Positions 1-8,225 are shown, numbered from the stretch's first letter. The stretch is 64,000 bases of DNA from Kineosporia sp. NBRC 101731 (GCF_030269305.1 NZ_BSTC01000001.1:757467-821466); one strand, 5' to 3'. Made by a program: numbers and translations. The notes: a model not told the origin generated them from the sequence alone.

Positions 1-1340
1 GTCAGGGCGGCGGCGAGAACCCCGGCCTGCCAGGGCCGTGCCCGTAACTGCTCGTGGTGCCGCAGCGGCTGCTCGACCAGGGTATACCCGGCGCAGGCCA
101 GGCCCAGTGCCACCAGGGCAACGAGAAGTTTTTCATAGGTGCTGATCTCGCGCTCCAGGAGATAGGGCGCGATGATCAGGGCGGGCCAGTGCCAGAGGTA
201 GATCGAGTACGACCGGGCCCCGACGAACTGCAGCAACGGCAGGGACAGCACCCGTCCGGGTCCGGCCCGGCCGGCGATGATCACGGCCACGGTGCCCAGC
301 ACCGGGATCGCCGCGGACCATCCCGGGAACGGCGTTGAGCTGTCGAAAGTAACCGCGGCATAAGCAATAGCGCTCAGTCCACCCCAGCGCAGAGCGACCG
401 CACCCCGGCCCAGGGCGCGGGCGGCCCGGCCCGAGACGTCGGCGACCTGGCCCGGGACGTCGGCGGCCCGGCCTGCGGTGTCGGTGACCCGGCCCGGTGC
501 CGCCGTGACCGTGTGCCCCCGAGGTGCGCCCCTCGTCCCCTGTTCGTGATCAGGCAAACCTTCCCCGCCGACCGTTCCGGAACTCGGGGGAGTTTTTGCC
601 TGATCACGCAAGAGCTGGGGGATGACCAGGGCCAGGAGAGCTCCGGCGCCCAGTTCCCAGACCCGGGTCGGTGCGCCGAAATAGGCTGCCACCGAATCCG
701 TCTGACTGGTCACCAGGGAGTCGGCGAACGAGAGGGCGATCAGGGTCGTGAGCAGGGCCGCGAAGGCCGCCCGGCGTCGCAGCAGCACCAGGCAGACCAG
801 GGCAAGCAGGGGGATGGCGAGGTAGAACTGCTCCTCGACCGCCAGCGACCAGAAATGCTGCAGCGGGGAGGGGGAGGCACCGGCCGAGCGGTAGTCGTTT
901 CCGACCTGGATCAGGCGCACGTTGAGCACATAACCGGCCGAGGCCACGGCGTCCCAGGCGATGGCCCGCAGGCGCAGCGGCGGCAGCCAGATCCAGGCGG
1001 CGGCCAGGGTGCACACCAGCACCAGGCTCGCGGCCGGCAGCAGGCGCAGTGCCCGCAGTGCGTAGAAACGGCCGATCCGTAACCGTCCGGTGTCCGCGAC
1101 CTCGCGCGCCAGGTGTGAGGTGATGAGAAACCCGGAGATCACGAAGAAGACGTCCACCCCGACGTAGCCGCCGGTGAAAGTCTTTATCCCACAGTGGTAG
1201 AGCACCACCAGCAGAACGGCCAGGGCGCGCAGGCCCTCGATGTCCGTACGGAAGCCCGGGCGGGGCGCGGGTCTCACGTCGTCCGTCGTGGTGATCCGCA
1301 ACCCTCGCGCCGGGACCGCTTCGATCTCGACATTGCTCAC
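1..1340 (-). CDS. Acyltransferase 3 family membrane protein (OafA/YrhL-like), C-terminus cut by window edge
   Basis: This is an integral membrane acyltransferase of the type that O-acetylates cell-surface or secreted glycans. The frame is open for 446 codons from a GTG at 1340 (GTG at 1361 is an alternative; neither has a strong ribosome site). The N-terminus shows the family pattern FRTDIEGLRALAVLLVVLYH (residues 30-49), then GGYVGVDVFFVISGFLI, RFYALRALRLLPA, a FWSLAVEEQFYL block and a late YSIYLWHWP block. Several hydrophobic segments separate these. Between two membrane segments there is an unusual linker of about 75 residues. It is encoded by a palindromic element (545-608) followed by 21-bp tandem repeats (393-497). 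Family assignment is firm; the substrate is unknown. It is divergent from the flavin operon that starts at 1481. Confidence 0.88.
   Translation of the reverse strand, partial: MSNVEIEAVPARGLRITTTDDVRPAPRPGFRTDIEGLRALAVLLVVLYHCGIKTFTGGYVGVDVFFVISGFLITSHLAREVADTGRLRIGRFYALRALRLLPAASLVLVCTLAAAWIWLPPLRLRAIAWDAVASAGYVLNVRLIQVGNDYRSAGASPSPLQHFWSLAVEEQFYLAIPLLALVCLVLLRRRAAFAALLTTLIALSFADSLVTSQTDSVAAYFGAPTRVWELGAGALLALVIPQLLRDQAKTPPSSGTVGGEGLPDHEQGTRGAPRGHTVTAAPGRVTDTAGRAADVPGQVADVSGRAARALGRGAVALRWGGLSAIAYAAVTFDSSTPFPGWSAAIPVLGTVAVIIAGRAGPGRVLSLPLLQFVGARSYSIYLWHWPALIIAPYLLEREISTYEKLLVALVALGLACAGYTLVEQPLRHHEQLRARPWQAGVLAAAL
393..497 (-). repeat. Five degenerate 21-bp tandem repeats in the acyltransferase linker
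   Basis: Translated on the minus strand, the units are PGRVTDT, AGRAADV, PGQVADV, SGRAARA and LGRGAVA, that is, a seven-residue repeat with a conserved Gly-Arg/Gln core. The unit length of 21 bp keeps the frame. The repeat lies directly after the in-frame palindrome. Confidence 0.7.
545..608. repeat. Diverged member of the CGTGATCA palindrome family, inside a coding region
   Basis: The ends read CGTGATCAGGC and GCCTGATCACG. The arms then run into related C-rich and G-rich blocks (ACCTTCCCC, and GGGGGAGT on the other side) around a TTCCGGAA-like centre. The intergenic family members have CATGC where this copy has CAGGC. The reading frame of the acyltransferase passes through it without a stop. 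Confidence 0.6.
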
Positions 1341-1480
1341 CCGGTTCGGATCGGCACCCACGGGTGCCCACTGACGTCCACCGTTCGGCCCAGATCGCTT
1401 ACAGCTGATCCTCAGACAGCGCGCCGAACCCTCCCAGCCAGGCAGCCCAGAGTTGAGCCAACGACCTGGAGGAGACCTCG

Positions 1481-1744
1481 ATGAACGCTCGCGACACCGC
1501 CCGCCGCACCACGGTGGCCGTGACCTCGGGCCTGGCCGTGGCCGCCCTCGCCACCACCGCCACGGTGGCTCTGGTGGTGGCCCGCGCCGACGGCGCCGAC
1601 GCCACCACGACGACGACCACGTCCACCGGCGATTCCTCCAGCACCGACACCCAAGACCAAAGTCAGTCAGACACCGGCAGCTCCGGCAGTTCGGGCATCA
1701 GCCCCGGCAGCGGTTCCGCCGACGCCACTTCTGGAGGTTCGTGA
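1481..1744 (+). CDS. Small membrane-anchored or secreted Ser/Thr-rich protein at the head of the ApbE operon
   Basis: An 87-residue protein. The N-terminus has basic residues and a hydrophobic segment (about residues 12-35), which could be a membrane anchor or signal peptide. The rest is low-complexity Thr, Ser, Gly and Asp. A strong ribosome site (GGAGGAG) lies six bases before the ATG. The stop overlaps the next gene (TGATG), so it is translationally coupled to apbE. It carries no recognisable FMN-binding domain, but its last residues (DATSGGS) partly resemble the Dxx(S/T)GAT sequence that ApbE modifies. I infer it may be the substrate or a redox scaffold of the operon; this is unproven. 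Confidence 0.75.
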   Translation: MNARDTARRTTVAVTSGLAVAALATTATVALVVARADGADATTTTTTSTGDSSSTDTQDQSQSDTGSSGSSGISPGSGSADATSGGS

Positions 1745-2760
1745 TGCCCCTGCTGGAGACCCTTCCCGTGCGTGACACCGTGCGTCAGTGGCCGGTCTGG
1801 AGCACTACGGCCCGGGTGGTCGTCACCGATGCCGCGGTCGCCGACGAGGCGCAGGAGATCGTGCGGCAGCAGCTGAACGAGGTCGACGAGGCCTGCAGCC
1901 GGTTCCGCGACGACAGCGAGATTACCCGGATTCAGGAGCTTTCCACCGGGAACCGCCCGGTCACCGTCTCCCCGCTGCTGGCCGTGCTGCTGGGCGCGGC
2001 CCTGGATGCCGCCCGGAGTACCGACGGCGATGTCGACCCGACACTGGCCGACGACCTGGCCGCGCTGGGTTACACCGAGGACTACTCGCTGATCCAGGCC
2101 CGGGCCGGCAGCCTGAACATCCCCATCACCCTGAGCCGGCGCGTGCGGCACAGCTGGAAAGACCTCGACCTGACCGGCCGCCGCCTGCGGATGCCGGCGG
2201 GCGTGCGCCTCGACCTCGGCGCCACCGCCAAGGCCTGGGCCGCCGACCGGGCGGCCCGCAGCCTCGCCGACCGGTTCGGCGTGGGCGCCCTGGTCTCCCT
2301 CGGCGGCGACATCGCGACGGCCGGACCGGCCCCGCGGGACGGCTGGCAGGTGCTCGTGCAGGACGGCGTCCACGAGCCGGCCGCGCGGGTCGGCATGGAC
2401 GGCGGCACCGCCGGCCTGGCCACCTCCAGCACCGTGAGCCGGAACTGGCGCAACGGCACCCGCGCCGTGCATCACATCCTGAACCCGGCCAGCGGCCTGC
2501 CCGCCGAGCCGGTCTGGCGCACCGTCTCGGTCGCCGCCGGCACCTGCCTGGAGGCGAACACTCTCTCCACCGCCGCGATCGTGCGGGGTGAGGACACCCG
2601 GCACTGGCTGCGCGGGCAGGGTCACCCGGCCCGGCTGGTCGCGGCGGACGGTTCCGTGACCACCCTGAACGGCTGGCCGACCGAGGAGACCGTCCGGATC
2701 GATGCCGAGCAGGTGCACGAGATTCACCTCCCACGCGAACATCTGACGAGCGCGGCATGA
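1744..2760 (+). CDS. apbE: FAD:protein FMN transferase (ApbE)
   Basis: ApbE enzymes move FMN from FAD onto a Ser or Thr of extracytoplasmic electron-transfer proteins. The 338-residue protein shows the family features: an early EVDEACSRFRDDSEI block, a DVDPTLADDLAALGY block, LDLGATAKAWAADRAA, the glycine-rich SLGGDIATAG (about residue 185) and HHILNPASGLPAE (about residue 242), equivalent to the usual H-x3-P-x-TG metal and FAD site. No clear lipoprotein signal is visible at this ATG, so it may act on the inner side or need another export route. It overlaps the preceding gene by one base and the following gene by four. Confidence 0.93.
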   Translation: MPLLETLPVRDTVRQWPVWSTTARVVVTDAAVADEAQEIVRQQLNEVDEACSRFRDDSEITRIQELSTGNRPVTVSPLLAVLLGAALDAARSTDGDVDPTLADDLAALGYTEDYSLIQARAGSLNIPITLSRRVRHSWKDLDLTGRRLRMPAGVRLDLGATAKAWAADRAARSLADRFGVGALVSLGGDIATAGPAPRDGWQVLVQDGVHEPAARVGMDGGTAGLATSSTVSRNWRNGTRAVHHILNPASGLPAEPVWRTVSVAAGTCLEANTLSTAAIVRGEDTRHWLRGQGHPARLVAADGSVTTLNGWPTEETVRIDAEQVHEIHLPREHLTSAA

Positions 2761-3332
2761 GCACGGAGGCCCTCTGGTACCTGGCCCGGGGCAGCGGCGT
2801 GGTGAGCCTGATCCTCTTCACCGTCGTCGTGGCCCTGGGCATCGGTACCCGGTCCGGCCGCACTTTCGCCGGGATGAACCGGCTCGCGGTGGCGTCGGTG
2901 CATCGCAGCGCGGCCCTGCTCGCCCTCGTCTTCCTGGTGATCCACGTGGTCACCCTGCTCTTCGACCCGTACGCCCAGCTGAACCTCGTCGACATCCTGC
3001 TGCCGTTCGGCTCCGGCTACCGTCCGTTCTGGGTCGGTCTCGGCACCCTGGCGCTCGACCTGGCCCTGGCCGTCACGATCACCAGCCTCCTGCGCGACCG
3101 CATCGGTCTACGGGCCTGGAAAGCCGTGCACTGGCTCGCCTACGCGATGTGGCCGATCGCCCTGGTGCACGGCGTCGGCTCCGGCACCGACCGCAGCTCC
3201 CTCTGGCTGCTCGCCATCGACGCGGTCTGCGTGATCAGCGTGATCGCCGTCGCCGTCAGCTCACACCCCGCCCTTCGGCCCGCCGCCCCGGTCGAGCTGT
3301 CCACCCCGAAAAACCTTGCTCGGAGGGAGTAA
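2757..3332 (+). CDS. Ferric reductase-like transmembrane protein
   Basis: A 191-residue membrane protein with about five or six hydrophobic helices. It resembles the haem-binding membrane core of the ferric reductase/NOX/YedZ family. Histidines that could ligate haem are in VASVHRSAALLALVFLVIH (about residues 47-64) and VHWLAYAMWPIALVHG (about residues 123-138), which gives the paired-helix His arrangement of the family. It starts in an ATGA overlap with apbE. In this operon it probably passes electrons across the membrane between the flavin/iron-sulfur subunits and an extracellular acceptor. The family call is good; the acceptor is unknown. Confidence 0.85.
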   Translation: MSTEALWYLARGSGVVSLILFTVVVALGIGTRSGRTFAGMNRLAVASVHRSAALLALVFLVIHVVTLLFDPYAQLNLVDILLPFGSGYRPFWVGLGTLALDLALAVTITSLLRDRIGLRAWKAVHWLAYAMWPIALVHGVGSGTDRSSLWLLAIDAVCVISVIAVAVSSHPALRPAAPVELSTPKNLARRE

Positions 3333-3334
3333 CG

Positions 3335-4600
3335 ATGACCATGACCGCCATGACACCGGCCCCGGGGCTGAAGATGCCTCCCGAGGGAGCACGGCTCTTC
3401 GCGGCTGCCGACCCGAGCCAGGCCACGCATCTGGCCACCTACGGCATCATCCCCGACGTCACCCCCGCCCAGCTGCTGGAGCAGGTCCGGATGTCCGGGC
3501 TGACCGGCCGCGGCGGCGCAGGATTCCCCACCGCCCGCAAGCTCGAAGCCGTCACATCCGGTAGCAAGGGCCCCGCGGTCGTGGTGGCCAACGGTGCCGA
3601 AGGCGAGCCGGCCAGCCGTAAGGATGCCGAACTGCTGCGCCGGGCACCGCACCTGGTGATCGACGGGATCGAGGTCGCGGCCCGGATCACGGGCGCCCAG
3701 GAGGCCTACGCCTACGTGCGGGCCGAGGTCGTGCCCGATCTGCGGCAGGCCCTGGCCGAGCGCCGGCCCACCGTGAAGATCACCGTCGTGGCCGCCACCG
3801 ACACCTTCGTCAGTGGCCAGGAGACCGCGGTGGTCAGCCGTCTGAACGAGGGCCCGGCGCTGCCCCGGTTCAGTCGCCACCGGATCTTCCAGCGCGGCAT
3901 CGGCGACCGCGCCACGCTGGTACAGAACGTGGAGACCCTGGCCCACCTCGGCCTGATCGCCCGGTACGGCGGCGTCTGGTTCGCCAGCGCCGGAACCCCC
4001 GAGTCCACCGGCACTTTCCTCACCACCGTGCACCCGGTGACCGAACCCCTCACCACCGCGCCCACGGTCTGGGAGGCCGCGCACGGTCTGTCGCTGCGTC
4101 AGCTGATCAGCCCGGCCGCGGGCCGTCCGGTGGAAGAACTGCAGGCCGTCCTGATCGGCGGCTACCACGGCACCTGGGTTCCGCTTCCTGCCGCACTCGA
4201 CGCCCCCCTGTCCCGGGCCGGCCTGGAGCAGTACGGTGCCGATCTCGGCGCCGGGGTGCTCGTCCCGCTCGCGAGCACGGCCTGCGGCCTGGAACTCACC
4301 GCCTCGATCGTGGCCTATCTGGCCCGGCAGTCCGCCCAGCAGTGCGGCCCGTGCCAGTTCGGCCTGCCCGAGCTGGCGCAGAACTTCACTGCGCTCGCGA
4401 CCGGACGGGTCGGGCGCGGCGGGGTGGAGGCCGTCCGGCAGTCCGCCGGCCTGGTCGAGAACCGGGGTGCCTGCAAGCATCCTGACGGCACGACCCGTCT
4501 GGTGCGCAGTGCTCTGCGGGTTTTCGAGAAGGACGTGACGCTGCACCAGTACGGCCGTTGTCTGGCCCGGATCGGTGAGCCCTACGGAGGTGCCCGGTGA
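3335..4600 (+). CDS. NuoF-like (NADH-quinone oxidoreductase 51 kDa-type) flavoprotein
   Basis: A 421-residue relative of the complex I NuoF subunit, which oxidises NADH with FMN. The FMN-binding stretch GRGGAGFPTARK is at about residue 58 and the NADH-site stretch NGAEGEPASRKDAEL at about residue 85. An SLBB-like region follows and a C-terminal iron-sulfur region ends the protein. In that region NuoF normally has SCGxCxPC plus a later Cys. Here the sequence is SAQQCGPC (about residue 336) with a later Cys in RGACKHPD, so the first ligand is Ala. The ATG at 3335 is chosen because GGAGG precedes it; the frame stays open further upstream. It is likely the electron input module of the operon. Confidence 0.87.
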   Translation: MTMTAMTPAPGLKMPPEGARLFAAADPSQATHLATYGIIPDVTPAQLLEQVRMSGLTGRGGAGFPTARKLEAVTSGSKGPAVVVANGAEGEPASRKDAELLRRAPHLVIDGIEVAARITGAQEAYAYVRAEVVPDLRQALAERRPTVKITVVAATDTFVSGQETAVVSRLNEGPALPRFSRHRIFQRGIGDRATLVQNVETLAHLGLIARYGGVWFASAGTPESTGTFLTTVHPVTEPLTTAPTVWEAAHGLSLRQLISPAAGRPVEELQAVLIGGYHGTWVPLPAALDAPLSRAGLEQYGADLGAGVLVPLASTACGLELTASIVAYLARQSAQQCGPCQFGLPELAQNFTALATGRVGRGGVEAVRQSAGLVENRGACKHPDGTTRLVRSALRVFEKDVTLHQYGRCLARIGEPYGGAR

Positions 4601-4806
4601 CGCGTCCTCTGATCGTCGACTGGACGGCCTGCGAGGGCCGCGGCCTGTGCGCCGACCTGCTGCCCGAGGTGCTCACCCAGGACCGGTGGGGTTATCCCCA
4701 GAACCGTCACCCCGGGCCGATTCTGGTGCCGGACGAGCTGGAGGGCCCGGCCCGGCAGGCGGTGCGGATGTGTCCCCGCCTGGCTCTGAGACTGGAGTCC
4801 GCATAA
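4597..4806 (+). CDS. Small ferredoxin
   Basis: A 69-residue ferredoxin, GTG start overlapping the previous stop by four bases. Cysteines are in CEGRGLC (C-x5-C, residues 13 and 19) and a C-terminal CP pair (MCPRLAL), the spacing seen in single-cluster [3Fe-4S]-type actinobacterial ferredoxins. It is the last gene of the operon and probably shuttles electrons to or from the NuoF-like protein. Confidence 0.85.
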   Translation: MTRPLIVDWTACEGRGLCADLLPEVLTQDRWGYPQNRHPGPILVPDELEGPARQAVRMCPRLALRLESA

Positions 4807-4808
4807 TC

Positions 4809-4845
4809 AACACAGGGGGGACGCCGACGGCGTCCCCCCTGTGTT
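4809..4845. terminator. Bidirectional hairpin terminator of the flavin operon
   Basis: A near-perfect 37-bp palindrome: an AACACAGGGGGGACGCC arm, a short ACG-type centre, and GGCGTCCCCCCTGTGTT. It starts three bases after the ferredoxin stop. It also lies 33 bases beyond the 3' end of the convergent secreted-protein gene, so it may serve both. A three-copy direct repeat of TTCAGGAGTG/TTCAGGAATC follows at 4851-4879. Confidence 0.8.
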
Positions 4846-4877
4846 GTGGTTCAGGAGTGTTCAGGAGTGTTCAGGAA

Positions 4878-5960
4878 TCAGGTGAGACGCTTGAACGTGG
4901 TCGAGCCGACCGCGCCGCCCTGCGGATCCACCACCAGGCGGTACGCCCCGTCGGCCGGTGGGTAGAACGGGCACTCGACGGCGCTGCTGGTGAGGGCGCA
5001 GAAACCGATCAGCGTGTCGCTGGCGGCCGGGAAGAGGAACAGGTAGGCCGAGCCGTTCGTGCCCCAGTTCGTCGCCGAGACCGAGATCGGCAGTTCCTCG
5101 CCGGCCTCGCCGTACACGCCGTAGATCGCTCGCGATCCCTTCGCCGTGATCGACGCCGTGACGGCGGTGTTGGTCTGTAGCTGGCCCTTTTTCTGATCCG
5201 CGGCCACCGCGAGGGTGAGGCCACCGACCGCGCCGGCGTCCGGGTCGACCACGAACTTCCAGTAACCGTCGGCGTTCGGGGTGAAGTCGTAGTACGTCGG
5301 GGCGGAGGCCAGTGGCACCGCGTCCACCAGGACCCCGCCCGGCGTGTAGATGTATCCGTTCGCCGTGCCGCCCGTGCCCCAGCCCGAGGCGGTGACATCG
5401 AGACTGATGTGGGCCTTCTCGGCCGCGACGGCCTTGAAGTAGTAGACGATGTTCTGGCCCGGCACGGTGGTCGCGGCCGGCGTCGCGGTATTGACCGCCA
5501 GGGTGCCCTTGTCCACGTCGTTCGCGAACGTGAAGGTCGTGCTGCCCGTGGTGGTCGGGGTGCCCGGCGACACCTGGAGCTTCCAGACACCGGTCGTGTT
5601 CGGGGTGAAGTCGTAGAGAGCGGTCTTGCCCGAGGCCGCGACCCAGGAGTCGGCGAGCACGTACGTGGTCTTGCCGTTGGACGTCACCGGCACGTAGAGG
5701 AACATGCCCGCGCTACCGTTCGCGCTCCAGGTCGAGGCGCTCGTGGAGAAGGCGACGTGCCTGCCCTTCTCCGCCGCGAACGTGTAGGAGACCTGGCGGT
5801 TCGGGACGGTGATCGACGTGGTCACGGCGGTGCCGCTGACCAGGGCGCCGCCGTTGACGACATCGGCCGCGGCGGTGTCGGCCAGAGCCAGCCCGCCGAG
5901 TGTCAGCGCACCGGTCGCGGCTGCGATCACGACACGACGCAGCAATCCGTTCTTCTTCAT
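4878..5960 (-). CDS. Secreted protein with three pre-peptidase C-terminal-like beta domains
   Basis: A 360-residue protein. ATG at 5960 is preceded by GGGGGG. The first 33 residues form a Sec signal peptide (MKKNGLLRR, hydrophobic core, then DTAAA as the likely cleavage region). The mature part is three repeats of roughly 105 residues. Each starts with a V/T-rich strand (ITVPNRQVSYTFAAEKG, ATTVPGQNIVYYFKAVAAE, ASITAKGSRAIYGVYGEAG) and carries W-[GS]-x-[NG]-G-[ST]-A, YDFTP or YPPADGAY, and G-x-W/Y-[KR] blocks. This is the layout of PPC-type beta sandwiches that bind polymers or act as secreted adhesive modules. There is no catalytic domain. Function unknown. Confidence 0.75.
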   Translation of the reverse strand: MKKNGLLRRVVIAAATGALTLGGLALADTAAADVVNGGALVSGTAVTTSITVPNRQVSYTFAAEKGRHVAFSTSASTWSANGSAGMFLYVPVTSNGKTTYVLADSWVAASGKTALYDFTPNTTGVWKLQVSPGTPTTTGSTTFTFANDVDKGTLAVNTATPAATTVPGQNIVYYFKAVAAEKAHISLDVTASGWGTGGTANGYIYTPGGVLVDAVPLASAPTYYDFTPNADGYWKFVVDPDAGAVGGLTLAVAADQKKGQLQTNTAVTASITAKGSRAIYGVYGEAGEELPISVSATNWGTNGSAYLFLFPAASDTLIGFCALTSSAVECPFYPPADGAYRLVVDPQGGAVGSTTFKRLT

Positions 5961-6226
5961 GGTCCCCCCCTGCAATGTGGCCACGCACGGTCCGGCTGAG
6001 GTGTGGCGGGACGTGCGGGACGTGGTGAGAGCGCTCAGCCCGCAAGGCTTCACGTCGGCCGGACCCCCATCCGGCACAGTCGTCACAGTAGTGCGATGCG
6101 GAACCGACATTCCGTGATTGGCGGTACGCCACGCCGATCCCGGGAATGTTCACCGGGTAGATCGAGATTGCCCCACCGGGCGGCGGGGATAGGCTCGCCG
6201 CGAGTGACCACCCGAAGACGGAGAGC
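5961..6226. promoter_or_regulatory. Divergent intergenic region between the secreted protein and the sulfurtransferase
   Basis: A 266-bp spacer between two divergent genes that must hold both promoters. A possible -10 for the rightward gene is the TAGGCT within GGGGATAGGCTCGCC near 6190. No convincing operator, riboswitch or small gene was seen. Confidence 0.35.
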
Positions 6227-7114
6227 ATGATGACCTTGCCTCGCGACACTGACCCGAAGCTGGCCGAGTACGCCCACCCGGAACGACTCGTGACCACCGG
6301 CTGGCTGGAGAAGCATCTCGGGGAACCGGGCCTGGTCGTGGTGGAGAGCGACGAGGACGTGCTGCTGTACGAGACCGGTCACATCCCCGGATCGGTGAAG
6401 GTCGACTGGCACACCGAGCTCAACGACCAGGTCACCCGCGACTACGTGAACGGTGAGCAGTTCGCCGCGCTGATGTCGGCCAAGGGCATCGCCCGCGACG
6501 CCACGGTCGTCATCTACGGCGACCGCAACAACTGGTGGGCCGCCTACGCCCTCTGGGTGTTCACCCTGTTCGGTCACGAAGACGTGCGCCTGCTCGACGG
6601 TGGCCGGGCCGCCTGGATCGCCGAGGGCCGTGACCTCACCGACGTCAAACCCCCGGTCGCGACCATCGACTACCCCGTGGTCGAGCGCGACGACACGAGC
6701 ATCCGGGCCTTCAAGGACGACGTGCTGGCGCACCTGGGCCGGCCACTGGTCGACGTGCGGTCGCCCGGCGAGTACTCCGGCGAGGTCACGCACATGCCCG
6801 ACTACCCGCAGGAGGGTGTGCTGCGCGGGGGCCACATCCCGGGCGCGGCCAGTGTGCCGTGGGCGCGGGCGGCGGCCGACGACGGCCGGTTCCGCTCGCG
6901 CTCGGAGCTCTCTGCCATCTACGAGCAGGAGCAGGGCCTCGCGCAGGGTGACGACGTGATCGCCTACTGCCGGATCGGTGAGCGCTCCAGCCACACCTGG
7001 TTCGTGCTCACGCACCTGCTCGGGTTCGAGAAGGTCCGCAACTACGACGGCTCGTGGACCGAATGGGGCAATTCCGTGCGGGTTCCCGTGGTTCGGGGGA
7101 CCGAGCGAGGCTGA
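6227..7114 (+). CDS. Thiosulfate/3-mercaptopyruvate sulfurtransferase (tandem rhodanese)
   Basis: A 295-residue sulfurtransferase with two rhodanese domains. The inactive N-terminal one contains [13 protein letters not shown] and [10 protein letters not shown], where the catalytic Cys is replaced. The active C-terminal one contains [25 protein letters not shown] and the catalytic loop [14 protein letters not shown] with Cys at about residue 248. The CRIGERS loop is the form found in actinobacterial SseA/CysA proteins. It transfers sulfane sulfur, typically from thiosulfate, to cyanide or to thiol acceptors. It is monocistronic and ends in a palindromic element. Confidence 0.92.
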   Translation: MMTLPRDTDPKLAEYAHPERLVTTGWLEKHLGEPGLVVVESDEDVLLYETGHIPGSVKVDWHTELNDQVTRDYVNGEQFAALMSAKGIARDATVVIYGDRNNWWAAYALWVFTLFGHEDVRLLDGGRAAWIAEGRDLTDVKPPVATIDYPVVERDDTSIRAFKDDVLAHLGRPLVDVRSPGEYSGEVTHMPDYPQEGVLRGGHIPGAASVPWARAAADDGRFRSRSELSAIYEQEQGLAQGDDVIAYCRIGERSSHTWFVLTHLLGFEKVRNYDGSWTEWGNSVRVPVVRGTERG

Positions 7115-7132
7115 CCGGTCCCCCACCTTGTC

Positions 7133-7185
7133 CGTGATCATGCGATCCCCACCTTCCGGCGGAAGGCGGGGATCGCATGATCACG
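7133..7185. repeat. Palindromic element copy 1 (CGTGATCATGC family), probable terminator
   Basis: A 53-bp palindrome with ends CGTGATCATGC/GCATGATCACG and inner arms GATCCCCACCTTCCG/CGGAAGGCGGGGATC, with one mismatch. It begins 19 bases after the sulfurtransferase stop. Confidence 0.85.
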
Positions 7186-7238
7186 AACAGCCAAGGATGG
7201 GTTGCCATGATGGGGGCCCGACATCCTGAGGAGCCATC

Positions 7239-8225
7239 CTGAACACGCTCGAGAACCGCATCGCCGGAGCCCTGCTCGGCGTCCACGCCGGTGACTCCCT
7301 GGGCGCCAGCCTGGAGTTCATGACCTTCGGGGCCGTGCGTGCCGCCCACCCCGACGGGCTGCGCGAGATCGTCGGCGGCGGACCGTTCGACTGGCCCGCC
7401 GGGCACGCCACCGACGACACCGACCTGACCCGCGCCGTGCTGCTCGCCTACCTGGCCCCGGGCGACGACCTGGTCCGCACCGCCGGTGAGCACATGCTCG
7501 ACTGGTTCGACGGCAACTGGCCCGGTCGCACCCCCGGCAGCCAGCCGTTCGACATCGGTGGGGCCACCACGACGGGCCTCACCCGGTTCCGCGAGACCCG
7601 CGACTGGCGCCGCGCCGGTTCCGGCGCAGGCAGCGCGGGCAACGGTTCGCTGATGCGCTGCATCCCGACCGCCCTGGCCCGGCCCACCGCCGAGCCGGCG
7701 CTGCGGGCGCAGGAGGCCACGGCGATCTCGGCGATCACCCACGACGACCCGCGCTGCGTGCACGCCTGTGTCGCCTACACCGAGATCGTGGTGGCGCTGC
7801 TGGCCGGGGAGAGCCCTCGCGAGGCCGCCGGGGCCGGGCTGCTGGCCATGCGGGCGGTGCGCGGCAGCGATCCGGAAGACGGCGCCGCGGCGGTGGAACT
7901 GGCCATCGGTCAGGGGCTGGACATCGACCTGGAACAGGCCATGGAGCAGGGCGACGCCGGGTTGGCCCACGGCGGCACCGGCTACGTGCTCGACTCCCTC
8001 GCCCTGGCCGTCGCCGCCCTCGTCGACCCGCGCCCGGCCGTCGACCCGCTCGTCGACGTCACCCGCCTCGGCGGTGACACCGACACCAACGGCGCGATCG
8101 CCGGGGGCCTGCTGGGCGCCCGCGACGGTGTCTCCGCATGGCCCGCGTCATGGATTTCGCGGTTGCAGTTCGCCCCCGAGTTCAGGGCCGCAGCCAGCAC
8201 TTTTGCCGCCCGCGCGGAACAGTGA
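7239..8225 (+). CDS. ADP-ribosylglycohydrolase family protein with apparent CTG start
   Basis: A protein of about 328 residues of the ARH/DraG family, which remove ADP-ribose from proteins or small molecules using two Mg ions. Visible motifs are the N-terminal RIAGALLGVHAGDSLGASLE, TDDTDLTRAVLLAYL, GSAGNGSLMRCIPTAL, THDDPRCVHACVAY and the C-terminal metal loop GGDTDTNGAIAGGLLGA. The conserved N-terminus lies upstream of the first ATG (7320). The frame is closed by a TGA at 7227, and no ATG, GTG or TTG lies between. A CTG at 7239 sits five bases after GAGGAG, so it is the best start. The substrate is unknown. Confidence 0.85.
   Translation: MNTLENRIAGALLGVHAGDSLGASLEFMTFGAVRAAHPDGLREIVGGGPFDWPAGHATDDTDLTRAVLLAYLAPGDDLVRTAGEHMLDWFDGNWPGRTPGSQPFDIGGATTTGLTRFRETRDWRRAGSGAGSAGNGSLMRCIPTALARPTAEPALRAQEATAISAITHDDPRCVHACVAYTEIVVALLAGESPREAAGAGLLAMRAVRGSDPEDGAAAVELAIGQGLDIDLEQAMEQGDAGLAHGGTGYVLDSLALAVAALVDPRPAVDPLVDVTRLGGDTDTNGAIAGGLLGARDGVSAWPASWISRLQFAPEFRAAASTFAARAEQ

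Noticed and set aside
604-1371. A 255-codon open frame on the minus strand over the acyltransferase
   Set aside because: The sequence is Arg/Pro-rich without domain signatures; the adjacent frame gives continuous acyltransferase 3 motifs.
3149-3334. Upstream in-frame extension of the NuoF-like gene
   Set aside because: It lies inside the ferric-reductase-like gene and has no ribosome site; ATG 3335 behind GGAGG is better.
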